DNA of 64,000 nt from Paracoccus sulfuroxidans. Its GTDB lineage: Bacteria > Pseudomonadota > Alphaproteobacteria > Rhodobacterales > Rhodobacteraceae. Made by a program: the position numbers and the translations under genes. The stretch covers positions 1 through 64,000 of the forward strand of contig NZ_VLKU01000015.1 of the NCBI RefSeq assembly GCF_007830335.1, given 5' to 3'. This document shows, in pieces, positions 44,734-53,514 of this stretch. The notes under the pieces are model-generated. The model saw nothing but the letters and a program-made list of their open reading frames with translations. It did no database searches and was not told where the DNA came from. Numbering within the stretch: position 1 is the stretch's first letter; each line of letters starts with the position of its first letter.

Positions 44734-45557
44734 ACCAGTGCATCGAGACCATCCAGAACTATGCCCTGCGCTCCATCGGTCTGGGCGAGCGGATGTTGCC
44801 CCGCAGCGACTTCACGCTGTGCGAACAGGTCGTGCTGATCGGCTCGGGCCTGATCTGGAACATCTATTTCGCCACGCTGGCGCTGTGCTTCGGCTTTGTC
44901 CTTGCCAATGCGCTGGCACTGGCCAAGGGCTCGCGCAACCCGTTCCTGCGCCGCCCGGCGGAGGCCTTCATCTTCCTGTTCCGTGGCAGCCCGCTGTTTA
45001 TCCAGTTCTTCCTGGCCTATGAGGCACTGGTCATGCTGCCGCGCGCGGGCTTCGAGATTTTCGGGCTGACCATCCACACCTCATGGATGACCAAGGCCTG
45101 GGCCGGGGCGCTTCTGGTCCTGACGCTGAACACCGCCGCCTATTCGGCCGAGATCTTTCACGGCGCGCTGCGCAACGTCCCGAAGGGCGATCTGGAGGCC
45201 GCCGACGCCTATGGCCTGACCGGCTGGCCGCGCTTTCGCCGCATCGTCTGGCCGATCAGCATGCGTCTGGCCTGGCCCGCCTACACGAATGAGGCGATCT
45301 TCCTGTTTCATGCGACAACGCTGGTCTTTTTCTCGGGCTTCCCCGCGTTCCAGCAGAAGGGCGATACGCTTTATTACGCCAGCTATCTGGCCGACAAGAC
45401 CTTCAACCCCTTCGTGGCCTACCCCATCGCGGCGGTCTATTTCATCATTATGACCCTGTGCCTCATCGGGCTTTTCGGGATCATCAACCGGCGTCTCAAC
45501 CGCCACATGCCCGGCGCGGCAGCGAAGATCCGCTACCGGCCCAATCTTGTCAGGTGA
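44730..45557 (+). CDS. ABC transporter permease 2
   Basis: A 275-residue permease of the same type. The EAA loop is LEAADAYGLTGWPRFRRIVWPISMRLAWPAY, with helices around LIWNIYFATLALCFGFVLANAL and FIFLFRGSPLFIQFFLAYEAL (the second contains the conserved RGSPL motif). ATGA overlap with permease 1. It completes the transporter; the next gene starts 4 bases after its stop. Confidence 0.92.
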   Translation: MNQCIETIQNYALRSIGLGERMLPRSDFTLCEQVVLIGSGLIWNIYFATLALCFGFVLANALALAKGSRNPFLRRPAEAFIFLFRGSPLFIQFFLAYEALVMLPRAGFEIFGLTIHTSWMTKAWAGALLVLTLNTAAYSAEIFHGALRNVPKGDLEAADAYGLTGWPRFRRIVWPISMRLAWPAYTNEAIFLFHATTLVFFSGFPAFQQKGDTLYYASYLADKTFNPFVAYPIAAVYFIIMTLCLIGLFGIINRRLNRHMPGAAAKIRYRPNLVR

Positions 45558-45560
45558 CAC

Positions 45561-46892
45561 ATGGACTGGCTGCGCGACCATCCCGAAGTGAAGACGATCC
45601 GCGTGGCGGCGGCAGATCTGAACGGCGTCGCGCGCGGCAAGCGCGTGCCCGCGCGCTTCGCCGACAAGCTGCTGTCCGAGGGCACGAAGTTCCCCTATTC
45701 GGTCCTGAACATGGACATCTGGGGCGAGGATGTCGAAGACAGCCCGCTGGTCTTTCAATCGGGCGACCCTGATGGGTTGCTGCTGCCGACCGAGCGGGGC
45801 TTCATGCCGATGCCCTGGCTGGACGCGCCGACCGCACTGCTGCCGCTTTGGATGTTTCACACCGACGGGAGCCCCTATGACGGCGACCCGCGTCAGGCGC
45901 TGGCCCGCGTCTATGACCGCTACAAGGCGGCCGGGCTGACCCCCGTCGTCGCGACCGAGCTGGAATTCTTCCTGATCGACGATTCCGGCGGCCAGCTGCG
46001 CGTGCCTCCCAGCCCGCGCTCGGGCAAGCGCCGCACCGGGGCCGAGACGCTCAGCCTGCGCGCACTTGACGCCTTCGACCGGTTCTTCACCGCGCTTTAC
46101 GACGCCTGCGAGGCGATGGACATTCCCGCCGACACCGCTATCTCGGAGGCCGCGCCGGGCCAGTTCGAGATCAACATGATGCATCAGGACGATCCGCTGA
46201 AGGCGGCGGATGACGCGTGGCTCTTCAAGCTGCTGGTCAAGGGCCTGGCGCGGCAATACGGCTTTGCCGGATCGTTCATGGCCAAGCCCTATAACGAATG
46301 GAACGGCTCGGGCATGCATATGCATTTCTCGATCCTCGACCGTGACGGGCAGAACATCTTCGACGATGGCAGCGAGGAAGGCTCGGCCCGGCTGCGCCAT
46401 GCGGTGCAGGGCTGTCTTGCGGCGATGCCCGGCTCGACGCTGCTGTTCGCCCCGCACGAGAACAGCTATGACCGGCTGGTCCCGAATGCCCATGCGCCCA
46501 CCGGCATCGGCTGGGCCTATGAAAACCGCACCTCGGCCATCCGCATCCCCTCGTCAGGGCCGAAGGCTCGCCGGATCGAACATCGCGTGGCCGGGGGCGA
46601 CGTGAACCCCTATCTGACCGTCGCCGCCATTCTGGGGGCCGCGCTGAACGGGATCGAGGACGGGATCGAACCGCCCCCCGCCATTCGCGGCAACGCCTAT
46701 GAGCAGGGCCTGGCGCAGCTTCCCGCGACATGGCGCGAGGCCATCGACGCCTTCGCCACCTCGCCCGAGATTGCCCGCATCTTCCCCGCCCATCTGGTCG
46801 AGAATTTCGTCATGACCAAGCGGCAGGAGTTGCATTACATGGCCGAGCTTTCGGATGATGAGACGATCGAGCTTTATCTCGACACGGTCTGA
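45561..46892 (+). CDS. Glutamine-synthetase family protein (PuuA-like)
   Basis: A 443-residue GS-fold enzyme. The N-terminal beta-grasp (VRVAAADLNGVARGKRVP) is of the PuuA/GlnA4 subtype. Catalytic motifs are TELEFFL, EAAPGQFEINMMHQD, NEWNGSGMHMHFSI, and the NRTSAIRIPSSGPKARRIEHRVAGGDVNPYL block. PuuA-type enzymes join glutamate to a polyamine or other amine as the first step of its breakdown. Its place right after the amine/amino-acid transporter supports that role. A terminator follows 20 bases after the stop. Confidence 0.9.
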   Translation: MDWLRDHPEVKTIRVAAADLNGVARGKRVPARFADKLLSEGTKFPYSVLNMDIWGEDVEDSPLVFQSGDPDGLLLPTERGFMPMPWLDAPTALLPLWMFHTDGSPYDGDPRQALARVYDRYKAAGLTPVVATELEFFLIDDSGGQLRVPPSPRSGKRRTGAETLSLRALDAFDRFFTALYDACEAMDIPADTAISEAAPGQFEINMMHQDDPLKAADDAWLFKLLVKGLARQYGFAGSFMAKPYNEWNGSGMHMHFSILDRDGQNIFDDGSEEGSARLRHAVQGCLAAMPGSTLLFAPHENSYDRLVPNAHAPTGIGWAYENRTSAIRIPSSGPKARRIEHRVAGGDVNPYLTVAAILGAALNGIEDGIEPPPAIRGNAYEQGLAQLPATWREAIDAFATSPEIARIFPAHLVENFVMTKRQELHYMAELSDDETIELYLDTV

Positions 46893-46912
46893 GATCAGGT
46901 CAGCACGCATGA

Positions 46913-46940
46913 AAAAGCCCGCCAGAACCGGCGGGCTTTT
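46913..46940. terminator. Bidirectional terminator after the PuuA-like gene
   Basis: AAAAGCCCGCC-AGAACC-GGCGGGCTTTT is a perfect 11-bp stem with A and T tracts on both sides. It lies between convergent genes and should serve both. Confidence 0.93.
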
Positions 46941-46964
46941 CTATGCTTCAGCCTCAGGCGCCGC

Positions 46965-48272
46965 TTATTCGGCGCGCAGGAAACGCTCGAAGCTTAGCAT
47001 CACCGGACGCACGGCGGCGCCGGGCTGGTCGGTCTGGTTCACATCGGTCAGCGCCATGCTGTAGCGCCCCGGGGCCAGCAGGACCGGGCCCAGACGGGCA
47101 TCGTTGCTGTTGTTGTAATCGTCGTTATCGGCCACGGCCTGCCCGTTGCCCGAGAAGAGCGCCAGCTTCGGATCAACCCCCAGCAGCGAGCCAAAGGCCT
47201 CGACGATGACCACGGTCGGCGTGGCGACCTCGAAGCTGTACCACTGCGCCTGGCCACCCAGAAGCGCGACCTCTTGCTTCACCTCGGCCAGGTTCAGCTC
47301 TCGCACCGGGAAGCTGCCACCCAGCGGCGGGACCAGCTCGCCCCGGCGATAAGAGCCCGCCAGATAGCTTTCGAGGTCCAGCTTGCTGGCCGAGACCCGG
47401 ATCTCACCTTCCTGCGTGCCGCCGTCATAGGTGGACACGCCCATGCAATAGATGCCCGCCGGCAGCGCCGAGGGGAAATCCATGCGCGAGTTCGTGCCAT
47501 CCGCATCGTCATTCTGGGCAACGATATTGCCCTGCGCGTCGAACAAGGTGGCGGTCGGGTCCAGCGAAGGGGATGCGGCGCGCAGCGTCAGTTCGGTCGG
47601 CTCGGCCAGTTCGAACCGCAAGTAGTTGACGCCATTGGCCGGAACCGACAGCGCCACATCGCCCGCAGCAACCGCCGCGTCCAATGCGCCCTCGGTCAGC
47701 TGACGCGCCTCGGTATCAGCCGTGCAGGCCATCGAGCTGCTGCCCCCGCCCGTGCTGGTGCTGGAGACCTCGAACAGCGGCGGATCGTCCTGATGGCCGA
47801 TCTGAATGCCCATCTGCACGCTGTTGGAATCGTAGTTCGTCACGCGCAGGCAGTAGTCGCCCGCCGCCAGCGTCGTCTCGATGCGCGACGACAGCGTGTC
47901 CCCCGCGTCGTCGTTTTCCGCCAGCACCGAGCCGCTGCCGTCCAGCAGCGTCAGCACCGGGTCGCCGCTGCCGACGGATTCGGCCTCAAGGCGGACGAAC
48001 TGCCCGTCCTCACTCACATGGAAGCCCACCAGACGCCCCGTCGCGCCGGTCGAGATCATCGTGCCCAGCGGCCCTTCCACCTGCGAGATGTTCGATTCGA
48101 CATTCGACTCGCGGATCCAGGGCGCGATATCGGCACCGCATTCCGCACCGGCGGTATTGGCCTCAGCCGCTTCCGTGGGCTGGGTTTCGGCAGTCGTCTC
48201 CTGCGCCGCAGCCGGGATGGCCGAGGCGAGTGCGACGGAAAGGGTCAGGCCGGTCAGGCGGCTTAGGGACAT
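46965..48272 (-). CDS. Secreted protein with repeated PPC-type beta domains
   Basis: A 435-residue exported protein (MSLSRLTGLTLSVALASAIPAAAQE). It holds three jelly-roll repeats, each with a DP.L.L.D..G..LA.NDD signature: GSGDPVLTLLDGSGSVLAENDD, SLDPTATLFDAQGNIVAQNDD and GVDPKLALFSGNGQAVADNDD. Each ends in a short strand such as GDYCLRV or GIYCMGV. These resemble bacterial pre-peptidase C-terminal domains, but no peptidase domain is attached. It may bind polymers or proteins at the cell surface; the Asp pairs suggest calcium. ATG 48272 follows AAGGAG. Confidence 0.8.
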   Translation of the reverse strand: MSLSRLTGLTLSVALASAIPAAAQETTAETQPTEAAEANTAGAECGADIAPWIRESNVESNISQVEGPLGTMISTGATGRLVGFHVSEDGQFVRLEAESVGSGDPVLTLLDGSGSVLAENDDAGDTLSSRIETTLAAGDYCLRVTNYDSNSVQMGIQIGHQDDPPLFEVSSTSTGGGSSSMACTADTEARQLTEGALDAAVAAGDVALSVPANGVNYLRFELAEPTELTLRAASPSLDPTATLFDAQGNIVAQNDDADGTNSRMDFPSALPAGIYCMGVSTYDGGTQEGEIRVSASKLDLESYLAGSYRRGELVPPLGGSFPVRELNLAEVKQEVALLGGQAQWYSFEVATPTVVIVEAFGSLLGVDPKLALFSGNGQAVADNDDYNNSNDARLGPVLLAPGRYSMALTDVNQTDQPGAAVRPVMLSFERFLRAE

Positions 48273-48595
48273 GAACACAGGCTCCTTGAAACAAGTTGGC
48301 AAAGCTTCGCACCACCTTGCCCGCGCTGCAATGCGCATCGGCCAGAAGTATCGGATAATTCTGTAATTTACATGACGTCAGCACGGTTGGTCAGGGTTTT
48401 GTTCCAGGCATTAGGTCATTCCATTATGTGAAACTATTTGCCGATCTTTCTGCAAAATTGATGCCGAAACGCAATTTTCCCTTGCAGAATGCCTATATTT
48501 TCGTGGAACTCTGTATCCCGGAAATTCGCCCCGCCATCCACAATGTGGAGCGGGGAAAGGGCTGGGAAGAGCCCGGCTGACAGGGGGGAAGGACG
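48273..48595. other. Divergent promoter region
   Basis: These 323 bases separate the secreted-protein gene from the TRAP operon. The central part (48340-48500) is strongly A+T-rich for this chromosome, which fits two divergent promoters and an IclR-type operator. I could not identify a clear palindrome. No gene is supported here. Confidence 0.45.
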
Positions 48596-50473
48596 ATGCA
48601 ACTCAACGAGTCGCAACCCGGTGCCGAACTGGCGCTTGGCGGGATCGAGGCTTTGGCCGAACCCAAGCGCGCCGAGCGATGGATGCGCCCGGTCGAGATC
48701 GTCGCCGCGGGCCTTCTGCTGGCGATGATCATCACCGTGCTTGCCAATGTCTTCTTCCGATACGTCCTGCACAAACCCCTGATCTGGGGGGATGAGGTCG
48801 CCTCGATGAGTTTCATCTGGATGGCGATGCTGGGCGCGGCTTTGGCTGTCGACCGGCACGAGCATATGAAGTTGACGATCTTCCTGCCGATGATGCCGCC
48901 GCGCCTCGCCAAGATCGCCGAGGTCGCGGGCGGCGTTCTGGTCAGCGTGTTGCTGCTGCGGCTTTTGCCCGTCGCCGTCGAATACGCCTATGAGGAAAGC
49001 TTCGTCACCTCGCCCGCGCTTGGTATCCCGATGTCCTGGCGCGCCTCGGCCCTGCCTGCGGGCATGGCGCTGATGGCGCTTCTGACGGTCTTGTCAGTGA
49101 TCCGCACCCGCGAATGGGGCGCGATTATCGGGACGCTTGTCGTGGCCGGTCTGATCGTCGCGGCGCTGTGGTTCCTGCGCCCAAGCCTTCTCAGCATCGG
49201 GAACTGGAACCTGCCGATCTTCCTCGGTTTCCTCGTCATGGCGCTGCTCGCCATCGGTGTGCCCATCGCCTTCTGCTTTGCGCTCGGCACGCTGGCCTAT
49301 CTGACCTTCGCCAGCAACGCCCCGATCTTCGTGATGATGGGCCGGATTGATGAGGGCATGTCCTCGCTGATCCTGCTGTCGGTGCCGGTCTTCGTCCTCT
49401 TGGGCTGCATTCTGGATGCGACCGGCATGGGCAAGGCCATAGTCAACTTCCTCGCCTCGCTGTTTGGCCATGTGAAAGCGGGGATGAGCTATGTGCTCTT
49501 GGGCTCGATGTTCCTCGTGTCGGGGATTTCGGGGTCGAAAGTCTCGGACATGGCGACCGTCGCCCCCGCGCTGTTCCCGGAAATGCGCCGCCGTGGGCAT
49601 TCCCCGTCCGAGATGACCGCGCTGCTGGCGACCGGGGCCGCGATGGCCGATACCGTGCCGCCGTCCATCGTGCTGATCGTACTCGGTTCGGTCGCGGGGG
49701 TGTCGATTGCGGGCCTGTTCACCAGCGGCTTCGCGATTGCGATGGTGCTGCTGGTGATGCTCGCGATCCTTGCGCGCTGGAAGGCCCGCAAGGAAGACAT
49801 GAGCGGGGTGAAGCGCGCAACCCTGCCGCTGATCCTCAAAGCCGCCGTCATCGCGATACCCGCGCTGGTCCTGCCCTTCATGATCCGCAGCCTCGTCGCC
49901 AGCGGCGTCGCCACCGCGACCGAGGTTTCGACCATCGCCGTCCTTTACGCCTTCATCATCGGCATCGTGCTTTATGGCGGCATCCCGCTGCGCAAAATGG
50001 GCACGATGCTGGTCGAAACCGCCGCGATGTCGGGGGCGATCCTGCTGATCCTCGGTGCGGCCTCATCGATGGCATGGGCCCTGACGCAATCGGGCTTTGC
50101 GCGCGATCTGATGAACCTTGTGACCGGTCTGCCGGGCGGCTGGCTGGTCTTCATGCTCGCCTCGATCGTGATCTTCCTGATCCTTGGCTGCATCCTTGAG
50201 GGCCTGCCCGCCATCGTCCTGCTCGCACCGATCATGTTCCCCATCGCGCGTGGGCTTGGCATTCATGACATCCATTACGCCATGGTCATCGTCACCGCGA
50301 TGAATATCGGCCTGATGGCACCCCCCATCGGCATCGGCTTCTACATCGCCTGCAAGATCGCCAATGTCCCGGCAGAACAGGTGATGGCGAAGATCTGGCC
50401 TTATCTCGCCGCGCTGATGGTCGGGCTTCTGGCGATTGCCGCCGTGCCGTGGTTCTCGACCGCGCTTCTGTAA
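48596..50473 (+). CDS. TRAP transporter fused small-large permease (DctQM)
   Basis: A 625-residue membrane protein. Residues 30-190 form the small DctQ part (VLANVFFRYVLHKPLIWGDEVASMSFIWMAMLGAALA). The rest is the large DctM channel with about 12 helices (PIFLGFLVMALLAIGVPIAFCFALG, SGSKVSDMATVAP, ATGAAMADTVPPSI, PPIGIGFYIACKIANVP). TRAP systems use an ion gradient to import organic acids. The fusion is common in this family. It heads an operon running to 56708 with the binding protein 24 bases downstream. The substrate is unknown. Confidence 0.94.
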   Translation: MQLNESQPGAELALGGIEALAEPKRAERWMRPVEIVAAGLLLAMIITVLANVFFRYVLHKPLIWGDEVASMSFIWMAMLGAALAVDRHEHMKLTIFLPMMPPRLAKIAEVAGGVLVSVLLLRLLPVAVEYAYEESFVTSPALGIPMSWRASALPAGMALMALLTVLSVIRTREWGAIIGTLVVAGLIVAALWFLRPSLLSIGNWNLPIFLGFLVMALLAIGVPIAFCFALGTLAYLTFASNAPIFVMMGRIDEGMSSLILLSVPVFVLLGCILDATGMGKAIVNFLASLFGHVKAGMSYVLLGSMFLVSGISGSKVSDMATVAPALFPEMRRRGHSPSEMTALLATGAAMADTVPPSIVLIVLGSVAGVSIAGLFTSGFAIAMVLLVMLAILARWKARKEDMSGVKRATLPLILKAAVIAIPALVLPFMIRSLVASGVATATEVSTIAVLYAFIIGIVLYGGIPLRKMGTMLVETAAMSGAILLILGAASSMAWALTQSGFARDLMNLVTGLPGGWLVFMLASIVIFLILGCILEGLPAIVLLAPIMFPIARGLGIHDIHYAMVIVTAMNIGLMAPPIGIGFYIACKIANVPAEQVMAKIWPYLAALMVGLLAIAAVPWFSTALL

Positions 50474-50497
50474 ATATAACCTGGGAGGAGGAAACCC

Positions 50498-51514
50498 ATG
50501 CTCATCAACCGTCGCAATATCCTGCTTGGTGCCGCCGCTGGCGCGCTGGCTGCGCCCTTCATCCGTCCGGGCGCGGCCCGCGCGGCCGAGTTCAGCTATA
50601 AGATCGCGAACAACCAGCCGCTCGAACACCCGAGCAATGTGCGTCTGGCCGAAGCCGTGAAGCGCATCCTTGAAGAAACCTCGGGCAGCGTCGACATCCA
50701 GATCTTCCCGTCGAACCAGTTGGGCGCGGATACCGATGTGCTGGGCCAGCTGCGGTCGGGCGGGGTCGAGTTCTTCCAGCTTTCGCCGGTGATCCTGTCG
50801 ACGCTGGTCCCGAATGCCTCGATCAGCGGCATCGGCTTTGCCTTCCCCGATTACGACACGGTCTGGAAGGCGATGGACGGCGATCTTGGCGCCTATGCGC
50901 GCGGCCAGATCGAAGGCGCGGGTCTGGTCGTGATGGAGAAGATCTGGGACAACGGCTATCGCCAGACCACGTCCTCGAAGCACCCGATCACCACGCCCAA
51001 GGATTTCGAAGGCTTCAAGATCCGCGTGCCCGTCAGCCCGCTCTGGACCTCGATGTTCTCGGCCTTTGGTGCCGCGCCCGCTTCGATCAACTTCGCCGAG
51101 GTTTATACCGCGCTGCAGACCGGCATTGTCGACGGTCAGGAAAACCCGCTCGCGATCATGAAGGTCGCGAAGATGTGGGAGGTGCAGAAGTATCTGTCGA
51201 TGACCAACCACATGTGGGACGGCTTCTGGCTGCTCGGCAACCGCCGCGCATGGGCCGCGCTGCCCGAGGATGCGCAGGCGGTTGTCGCCAAGCACTTCAA
51301 CGCCTCGGCGATGGATCAGCGCGCCGATGTCATGGCGCTGAACGGCACCCTGAAGGCAGAGCTTGAAAAGGAAGGCTTCGTCTTCAACGACGTCGAACCG
51401 AAGCCGTTTGAGGACAAGCTGCGCGAGGCAGGTTTCTACGCCGAATGGAAGAAGACCTATGGCGACGAGGCATGGGCCATTCTGGAAACCGCCATCGGCC
51501 GCACGCTCGTCTGA
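50498..51514 (+). CDS. TRAP transporter substrate-binding protein (DctP)
   Basis: A 338-residue periplasmic binder with a twin-arginine-like leader (LINRRNILLGAAAGALAAPF). The DctP fold shows in FSYKIANNQPLEHPSNVRLAEAVKRI, VDIQIFPSNQLGADTDVLGQLRSG, FEGFKIRVPVSPLWTSMFSAFGAAP and YTALQTGIVDGQENPL. The Arg of KIRVP usually binds the ligand's carboxylate. With acyl-CoA genes downstream the ligand is probably an organic acid. AGGAGG precedes the start. Confidence 0.94.
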   Translation: MLINRRNILLGAAAGALAAPFIRPGAARAAEFSYKIANNQPLEHPSNVRLAEAVKRILEETSGSVDIQIFPSNQLGADTDVLGQLRSGGVEFFQLSPVILSTLVPNASISGIGFAFPDYDTVWKAMDGDLGAYARGQIEGAGLVVMEKIWDNGYRQTTSSKHPITTPKDFEGFKIRVPVSPLWTSMFSAFGAAPASINFAEVYTALQTGIVDGQENPLAIMKVAKMWEVQKYLSMTNHMWDGFWLLGNRRAWAALPEDAQAVVAKHFNASAMDQRADVMALNGTLKAELEKEGFVFNDVEPKPFEDKLREAGFYAEWKKTYGDEAWAILETAIGRTLV

Positions 51515-51526
51515 TCGGCCCGCATC

Positions 51527-52348
51527 GTGATCGCCGCCCCCCAAATCGCCGCTGCGCCGCCCGGACCGAAAGGACCGGGCGGCTCGCAGGCGGTTGGGCG
51601 GGCGCTGTCGATCCTGTCGCTGGTGGGCCGGGCAGGGTCCGAAGGAATCGGCCTTGCCCAGCTTGCTGATGATGCGGGGGTCGCACGCCCGACCGCGCGG
51701 CGTCTGCTGCTGGCGCTGGTTTCGGCCCGGCTGGTCGATCAGGACCCGGTCTCGCGCCGCTATCATCTGGGGCCGGAAACCTATCTGCTCGGCACCTTTG
51801 CCGCCGAACGTCACGGCATCCTGCACCATGCCCGGCCTTCAATGCTGCGACTGGCCGAGGTGACGCATGACACCGTCCTGCTGACCGCACCGCAGGATGA
51901 CCATACGCTGTGCCTCGAACGGATCGAGGGCAGTTTTCCGGTCCGCACCCATGCCCTGATGAAGGGCGACCGCAAGCCTGCGGGCGTCGGCGCGGGGGCC
52001 ATGGCGATCCTCGCAGCCCTGCCGCCATCCGAGGCGCAGGAGCTGCGCCAGCGTGTCGCCCATCTGATGCCGGAACTGACCGAGGCGCTGGTCGAGGATG
52101 AGGCGCAGGCCCGCCGCGATGGTTTTGCCCTGAACCGGGGCCGGATCGTGCCGGGGTCGTGGGGCTTGGGCATCGCGATTCTCTGGCCCGATGGCCGCCC
52201 CGCGGGCGCGCTTTCCATCGCCGCGATTGAAAACCGCATGCAGGACGACCGCCGCGCCGACCTCATCGCCCTTTTGCGCCGCGAGGTGGCGCTGATCGAA
52301 ACCCAATTGGCCGCACTCGGCCGCACCCCTGAACGGAGAAGGACATGA
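51527..52348 (+). CDS. IclR-family transcriptional regulator
   Basis: A 273-residue regulator. The N-terminal winged helix is QAVGRALSILSLVGRAGSEGIGLAQLADDAGVARPTARRLLLALVSARLVDQDPVSRRYHLG, and the C-terminal effector domain is GAGAMAILAALPPSEAQELRQRVA...GLGIAILWPDGRPAGALSIAAIENRM. It lies inside the operon, 12 bases after the binding-protein gene and overlapping the thiolase gene, so it may control its own transcript in response to the imported acid. GTG start at 51527. Confidence 0.92.
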   Translation: MIAAPQIAAAPPGPKGPGGSQAVGRALSILSLVGRAGSEGIGLAQLADDAGVARPTARRLLLALVSARLVDQDPVSRRYHLGPETYLLGTFAAERHGILHHARPSMLRLAEVTHDTVLLTAPQDDHTLCLERIEGSFPVRTHALMKGDRKPAGVGAGAMAILAALPPSEAQELRQRVAHLMPELTEALVEDEAQARRDGFALNRGRIVPGSWGLGIAILWPDGRPAGALSIAAIENRMQDDRRADLIALLRREVALIETQLAALGRTPERRRT

Positions 52349-53514
52349 CCGACCCCCTGATCGTTGGCTGGGCCCATACCAAATTCGGCAAATCCGAGGC
52401 CCCCGATACGCTGGCCCTAATGGCCGAGGTCGCGCGTCCGGCGCTGGATCATGCGGGCGTTGACGCGGGTGATGTCGATGGCATCTTCGTTGGTGTCTAC
52501 AATAACGGTTTTACGCGTCAGGACTTTCAGGGCGCGCTGGTCGCGATGGGCACGCCGGAACTCGCAGGCGTGCCCTTCCTGCGGACCGAAAACGCTTGCG
52601 CCACCGGCTCGGCCGCGCTTTATGCGGCGGCGGATTTCATCGCCTCGGGGCGGGGCAAGATCGCGCTGGTGATCGGGGCCGAGAAGATGACCGCGACGCC
52701 GGGCGATCAGGTCGGCGACATCCTTCTGTCCGCAAGCTACTTCCCCGAAGAAGGCGAGATTCCCGGCGGTTTCGCAGGCGTCTTTGGCCGCATCACCGAT
52801 ACCTATTTCCAGCGTTACGGCGACAAATCCGAAGAACTCGCGATGATCGCCGCCAAGAACCACGAAAACGGCATGCGCAACCCGTTGGCGCATATGCAAA
52901 AGCCCTTCGACTTCACTTTCTGCAACACGCCGTCCGAGAAGAACCCGCTGGTCGCAGGCCCTCTGCGGCGCACCGATTGCTCGCTGGTGTCGGACGGGGC
53001 GGCGGCGATTGTGCTGGCCGCGCCCGAGGTTGCCGAGGATCTGAAGCGCGCCATCCGCTTCCGCGCCCGCGCGCAGGCGGGCGATTTCCTCGCCCTGTCG
53101 CGCCGCGATCCCATCGCCTTCGACGGCCCGCGCCGCGCTTGGGCCAGCGCGCTGGATCAGGCCGGGCTTGGCATCATGGACCTGTCGCTGGTCGAAACCC
53201 ATGACTGCTTCACCACCGCCGAGATGATCGAATACGAAGCCATGGGCCTTGCCGCGCAGGGCGAAGGCTGGCGCGCGATCCGCGACGGCGTGACCCGCTT
53301 TGACGGTGCGCTGCCGGTCAACCCCTCGGGTGGGCTGAAATCGCGCGGCCATCCCATCGGCGCGACCGGCGTGTCACAGCACGTCATGGTCGCGATGCAA
53401 TTGGCGGGCGAGGCCGGCGAGATGCAGGTGGCGAACGCGAACCTCGGCGGCGTCTTCAACATGGGCGGGGCGGCCGTCGCCAGCTATTGCTCGATTCTGG
53501 AGCGCCTGAAATGA
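52345..53514 (+). CDS. SCP2-type thiolase family protein
   Basis: A 389-residue thiolase. Cys in RTENACATGSAALYAAADFI is the acyl acceptor, VETHDCFTTAEMIEYEAMG holds the HDCF motif, and NPSGGLKSRGHPIGATG contains the catalytic His. These variants (HDCF, NACATG) belong to the SCP2/acetyl-CoA acetyltransferase-like group that acts on branched or cyclic acyl-CoA. It overlaps the regulator gene and the ligase gene by 4 bases each. Confidence 0.9.
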   Translation: MTDPLIVGWAHTKFGKSEAPDTLALMAEVARPALDHAGVDAGDVDGIFVGVYNNGFTRQDFQGALVAMGTPELAGVPFLRTENACATGSAALYAAADFIASGRGKIALVIGAEKMTATPGDQVGDILLSASYFPEEGEIPGGFAGVFGRITDTYFQRYGDKSEELAMIAAKNHENGMRNPLAHMQKPFDFTFCNTPSEKNPLVAGPLRRTDCSLVSDGAAAIVLAAPEVAEDLKRAIRFRARAQAGDFLALSRRDPIAFDGPRRAWASALDQAGLGIMDLSLVETHDCFTTAEMIEYEAMGLAAQGEGWRAIRDGVTRFDGALPVNPSGGLKSRGHPIGATGVSQHVMVAMQLAGEAGEMQVANANLGGVFNMGGAAVASYCSILERLK